A stretch of 8,940 nt of DNA from positions 1-8,940 of the forward strand of contig CALWAA010000036.1 of assembly GCA_944372725.1 (NCBI GenBank), read 5' to 3'. Position 1 is the stretch's first letter; each line of letters begins with the position of its first letter. The position numbers were made by a program, and so were the translations under genes. The stretch is from an uncultured Bacilli bacterium (GTDB lineage: Bacteria; Bacillota_I; Bacilli_A; RF39; UBA660). This document shows positions 6,328-8,940 of this stretch, in pieces. The notes beneath the pieces were generated by a model that saw nothing but the letters and a program-made list of their open reading frames with translations, was not told the origin of the DNA and ran no database searches.

Positions 6328-6336
6328 ATTATACCA
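6328..6336 (-). promoter_or_regulatory. Extended -10 promoter directly before the toxin gene
   Basis: TGGTATAAT on the minus strand (TG at 6336-6335, perfect TATAAT at 6333-6328) lies past the terminator and 26 nt from the toxin ATG. A start near 6321 would still include the ribosome binding site at 6318-6312. The -35 position holds TAGAGT, which is poor. It may let the toxin be transcribed independently of read-through. Confidence 0.5.
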
Positions 6337-6342
6337 TAAAGC

Positions 6343-6376
6343 AAAAGAAAACTCTATCTTTTCAGATAAAGTTTTC
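6343..6376 (-). terminator. Terminator between antitoxin repeats and toxin gene (copy A)
   Basis: On the minus strand 6376-6364 pairs with 6359-6347 (13 bp, one G-U) around a GAAA tetraloop, followed by TTTT. In known type III loci a terminator at this place lets only part of the transcription reach the toxin, so antitoxin is in excess. The short T run (TTTTGC) suggests incomplete termination. Confidence 0.88.
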
Positions 6377-6385
6377 AAACATTTT
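6343..6385. repeat. 43-bp perfect direct repeat, copy A
   Basis: Identical in all 43 bases to 5708-5750 in the same orientation. Weaker similarity continues on both sides: outward through the extended -10 element (6328-6342) and inward through the repeat unit. Confidence 0.97.
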
Positions 6386-6433
6386 CCTTCGGAATCATTT
6401 ATAACTCGCACCATCCGTAAGCGACTAACATTT
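6385..6433 (-). repeat. Antitoxin repeat unit 2
   Basis: It differs from unit 1 at 5 of the first 43 positions. Its stem is TCGC (6424-6421) with GCGA (6409-6406). Two of the five changes are the paired C-to-T and G-to-A substitutions that keep the outer base pair. Confidence 0.85.
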
Positions 6434-6483
6434 CGCGATTGGAATCATTTATAACCCGCGCCATCCATAAGCGGCAAACATTT
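6434..6483 (-). repeat. Antitoxin repeat unit 1
   Basis: A 50-nt unit beginning AAATGTTTGCCGC on the minus strand. Its stem is CCGC (6474-6471) with GCGG (6459-6456) around an 11-nt loop, followed by the invariant GTTATAAAT segment. Confidence 0.85.
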
Positions 6484-6508
6484 ACTACATTTCTTTGAAT
6501 GCAATATA

Positions 6509-6537
6509 AATATACTATAATTTTATGAAAATGTCAA
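6509..6537 (-). promoter_or_regulatory. Strong promoter of the antitoxin RNA
   Basis: A perfect TTGACA (6537-6532) and TATATT (6514-6509, 5 of 6) are separated by exactly 17 nt on the minus strand, placing the RNA start near 6502, just before the repeats. It is the best-looking promoter in the window, as expected for an antitoxin RNA that must outnumber its toxin. Confidence 0.85.
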
Positions 6538-6539
6538 TT

Positions 6540-6562
6540 AGTATATTCATTTTTAATATACT
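6540..6562. promoter_or_regulatory. Inverted repeat abutting the antitoxin promoter, possible operator
   Basis: AGTATATT and AATATACT form an 8-bp perfect inverted repeat around a 7-nt spacer, ending 2 nt before the -35 box. A third AGTATATT (minus strand 6516-6509) contains the -10 hexamer. There is no T run behind the palindrome, so it is not a good terminator for ppdK. It could be a regulator's site, though sequence this AT-rich makes chance matches possible. Confidence 0.4.
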
Positions 6563-6598
6563 CAAGTTATCTAAAATTGATACTACTTTTACTGGATT

Positions 6599-8940
6599 TT
6601 ATTTACCAGATTTAATAGTTGCTTGTGCTGCAGCAAGTCTAGCAATTGGAACACGATATGGACTACAAGATACATAATCAAGTCCTACGCTTTCACAGAA
6701 CTCAATACTTGCAGGGTCCCCTCCATGTTCACCACAGACACCTAAATGAATATCAGGTCTAGCCTTTCTTCCTTTTTCTACAGCAATGCGAACAAGTTCG
6801 CCTACCCCCTCTGTATCTAATTTAGCAAAAGGGTCACTTTCAAATATTTGATTTTTATAATAATCATTCAAGAACTTACCAGCATCATCTCTTGAGAAAC
6901 CATAAGTCATTTGGGTTAAGTCATTGGTTCCAAATGAGAAGAATTCAGCATACTCTGCAATTCTATCAGCAGTTAAAGCAGCTCTAGGTATTTCAATCAT
7001 TGTTCCTACATGATAGGTAATATCACTGCCAGCTTCTTTAATTAATCTATCAGCTTCTTCTACGACAATATCACGAACAAATTTAAGTTCTTTTACATCA
7101 CCAACTAATGGAATCATAATCTCCGGAGTTACTTTAATACCCTCTTTTCCTACATTAATTGCTGCTTCAATAACAGCTCTTGTTTGCATTCTGGCAATTT
7201 CTGGATAAGTAACTGCAAGTCTACAACCTCTATGACCCATCATTGGATTAAATTCTTTTAAAGATTCAATTCGTTTCTTTAATGCTTCAAAACTCATTCC
7301 TAAAGCATCGGCTAAAGGTTTAATTTCTTCATCTGTATGTGGTAAGAATTCATGTAAAGGTGGGTCTAAGTAACGTATTGTAACACTATATGGAGCCATT
7401 GCTTTAAATAATTCTTCAAAATCTCCTCTTTGATATGGCAAAATATCTTCAAGTGCAGCTTCTCTTTGTTCGAGAGTTTCCGCAGTAATCATCTTTCGGA
7501 AATTAAATATTCTATCGCTTTCAAAGAACATATGCTCTGTACGACATAGGCCAATACCTTCTGCCCCAAACTTACGAGCTTGAATAGCATCTTTTGGCGT
7601 ATCTGCATTCGTACGAACTTTCATTCTTCTTGCTTCATCTGCCCAAGTCATGAATGTTTCAAAGTCGCCACTAATACTTGGTTCTTCCCTCTTAATTAAG
7701 CCATCATAAACACGTCCAGTAGAACCATCTAAGCTAATCTCATCGCCCTCATGATATACTTTACCACTTTTAGTAGTAAGTGTTTTAGCCTCTTCATCAA
7801 TAGTAAGTTCACCACAACCAGAGACACAGCAACGTCCCATACCACGAGCAACAACAGCCGCATGACTAGTCATACCACCACGAATTGTTAAAATTCCTTC
7901 GGCATGATTCATACCTTCAATATCTTCTGGTGATGTTTCAAGTCTTACTAAAATTGTTTTTTCACCCATTTTAGAGTGTTCAGTAACAGCTTCAGCAGAG
8001 AAATAAATCTTACCAGCACCAGCACCTGGAGATGCAGCAAGACCAGTGGCAATTACTTCACCATTCTTTAGAGCATCTATATTAAATGTTGGATGAAGTA
8101 GGCTATCAAGTTGCTTTGGTTCAACTTTTAATAATGCTTCTTCCTTAGTAATTAAGCCTTCACTTACCATATCAACAGCAACTTTTAGGGCAGCAGTAGC
8201 TGTTCTTTTACCATTTCTTGTTTGAAGCATAAATAAATGTCCATCTTCAATGGTAAATTCCATATCTTGCATATCTTTATAGTGATTTTCAAGAGTTTTT
8301 GCAATTTTAGCAAACTCTTTATACACTTCTGGCATAGTATCTTCAAGTTTACTAATAGGTTCTGGTGTACGAATACCGGCAACAACATCTTCACCTTGCG
8401 CATTAATTAAATATTCGCCATAAAGTTTATTTTCGCCTGTCGCTGGATTTCTAGTAAATGCTACTCCTGTACCAGACGTATTACCACGATTTCCATAAAC
8501 CATTTCTTGAACATTTACGGCTGTACCCCAACTAGATGGAATATCATTCATTCGTCGATAATAAATAGCACGCTCGTTATTCCAACTTCTAAATACAGCG
8601 GTAACGGCGTGGATTAATTGTACTTTAGGGTCTTGTGGGAAATCTTTCCCGGCAATTTCCTTATAAATCTTCTTAAATTCATTCGTTACTTCAACCATAT
8701 CATCTGCGGTTAAATCGGTATCAAATTTAGCACCTTTTTCTTCCTTTATTTCATCTAAGCGTCGCTCAAAACTTGATTTTGGATAACCTTTCACAACATC
8801 TGCAAACATTTGGATAAATCTACGATAAGAGTCATATACAAATCTCTTATTGTTTGTTACTTTCGTAAACCCTTCTGCTACTTCATCATTCATACCTAAG
8901 TTAAGAACTGTATCCATCATACCAGGCATACTAGCACGAG
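6599..8940 (-). CDS. ppdK: Pyruvate, phosphate dikinase (N-terminus beyond window)
   Basis: The enzyme interconverts pyruvate, ATP and Pi with phosphoenolpyruvate, AMP and PPi in the cytoplasm. Anaerobic Bacillota often use it in the glycolytic, PPi-saving direction. About 780 residues are visible; the family has about 875-880, so roughly 95-100 N-terminal residues are missing. The frame is open to the edge and enters with RASMPGMMDTVLNLG, an internal family segment, so the Met at 8929 is not the start. Counting from that Met, the nucleotide-binding domain ends with GHLFMLQTRNGKRTA (about 230-244). The swivelling phosphohistidine domain carries GGMTSHAAVVARGMG with the catalytic His at 356. 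The C-terminal PEP/pyruvate barrel carries TIRYLDPPLHEFLPH, GHRGCRLAVTYPEIA and GVCGEHGG with the catalytic Cys at 732. It ends in TAA with no convincing terminator. It appears intact and unrelated to the toxin locus that follows. Confidence 0.97.
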   Translation of the reverse strand, partial: RASMPGMMDTVLNLGMNDEVAEGFTKVTNNKRFVYDSYRRFIQMFADVVKGYPKSSFERRLDEIKEEKGAKFDTDLTADDMVEVTNEFKKIYKEIAGKDFPQDPKVQLIHAVTAVFRSWNNERAIYYRRMNDIPSSWGTAVNVQEMVYGNRGNTSGTGVAFTRNPATGENKLYGEYLINAQGEDVVAGIRTPEPISKLEDTMPEVYKEFAKIAKTLENHYKDMQDMEFTIEDGHLFMLQTRNGKRTATAALKVAVDMVSEGLITKEEALLKVEPKQLDSLLHPTFNIDALKNGEVIATGLAASPGAGAGKIYFSAEAVTEHSKMGEKTILVRLETSPEDIEGMNHAEGILTIRGGMTSHAAVVARGMGRCCVSGCGELTIDEEAKTLTTKSGKVYHEGDEISLDGSTGRVYDGLIKREEPSISGDFETFMTWADEARRMKVRTNADTPKDAIQARKFGAEGIGLCRTEHMFFESDRIFNFRKMITAETLEQREAALEDILPYQRGDFEELFKAMAPYSVTIRYLDPPLHEFLPHTDEEIKPLADALGMSFEALKKRIESLKEFNPMMGHRGCRLAVTYPEIARMQTRAVIEAAINVGKEGIKVTPEIMIPLVGDVKELKFVRDIVVEEADRLIKEAGSDITYHVGTMIEIPRAALTADRIAEYAEFFSFGTNDLTQMTYGFSRDDAGKFLNDYYKNQIFESDPFAKLDTEGVGELVRIAVEKGRKARPDIHLGVCGEHGGDPASIEFCESVGLDYVSCSPYRVPIARLAAAQATIKSGK

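Larger units (their letters stand above)
6343..6502 (-). ncRNA. cptI: Type III antitoxin RNA, two tandem repeat units (CptI/ToxI-like)
   Basis: From a predicted start near 6502 the minus strand runs through a short leader, two full tandem repeats (starting AAATGTT at 6483 and 6433), the first bases of a third (from 6384), and a strong terminator. The period is 49-50 nt; described CptI arrays have about two units of about 45 nt, so this one is slightly longer. Each unit can form a 4-bp stem around an 11-nt loop with a compensatory change between units, which supports a structured RNA rather than a chance repeat. AAAU, an A-rich site of the kind ToxN-type enzymes cut, begins every unit. The RNA is expected to be cleaved into units that bind and block the toxin. 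The full pseudoknot pairing could not be settled by eye. Confidence 0.8.

Noticed and set aside
6385..6483. Short CRISPR array
   Set aside because: The units are contiguous with no unique spacers, only two to three are present, and they end in a terminator before a ToxN-like gene.
6592..6609. Terminator at the end of ppdK
   Set aside because: Only a 4-bp CTGG/CCAG stem with a 10-nt loop is present, overlapping the stop codon and lacking a T run.
8185..8403. Second minus-strand frame inside ppdK
   Set aside because: It is an out-of-frame shadow of the strongly conserved ppdK sequence.

Overview
The window reads as a chromosomal segment of a low-GC Gram-positive bacterium (Bacillota), probably an uncultured gut-type Bacilli/Clostridia lineage. 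The evidence is the strongly AT-rich sequence, the AGGAGG-type ribosome binding sites, and a gene order that closely follows the Bacillus subtilis cluster yrrK-yrzB-yrrL-yrrM-yrrN-yrrO-greA. Every gene I can support is on the minus strand, so transcription runs from high to low coordinates. TGG encodes Trp, and ruvX ends in TGA within an ATGA overlap, so the genetic code looks standard.

In transcription order: (1) 8940-6599 is ppdK, pyruvate phosphate dikinase, missing roughly its first 95-100 residues beyond the window edge. (2) 6562-5708 is an accessory islet that I interpret as a type III (RNA-protein) toxin-antitoxin locus of the CptIN/ToxIN kind. It has a strong promoter, two ~50-nt tandem repeats of antitoxin RNA, a 13-bp hairpin terminator, a ToxN-like endoribonuclease gene, and then, unexpectedly, one more antitoxin repeat with an identical terminator behind the toxin gene. 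(3) 5701-5326 holds a small operon of a 37-aa and a 77-aa single-pass membrane protein of unknown function. (4) 5322-394 is a tightly packed housekeeping operon with its own extended -10 promoter: ruvX (yqgF), a DUF1292 gene (yrzB), mltG, trmR (yrrM), yrrN and yrrO (trhP1/trhP2), and greA. (5) 366-1 is the 5' part of an unrecognised gene that runs off the window.

The housekeeping operon combines Holliday-junction/rRNA-processing nuclease function (RuvX), cell-wall glycan chain termination (MltG), synthesis of 5-methoxyuridine at tRNA wobble position 34 (YrrN/YrrO hydroxylation, then TrmR methylation), and rescue of backtracked RNA polymerase (GreA). Compared with B. subtilis, udk is missing between yrrO and greA, and no ireB (yrzL) lies directly upstream of ruvX.

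The least ordinary part is the toxin-antitoxin islet. The repeat units show a compensatory base-pair change that supports a folded RNA. The toxin gene is bracketed by two copies of a block (repeat, terminator, extended -10 promoter) that share a perfect 43-bp direct repeat. The toxin transcript should therefore carry an antitoxin unit in its own 3' untranslated region, and recombination between the copies could delete the toxin while keeping one antitoxin unit.
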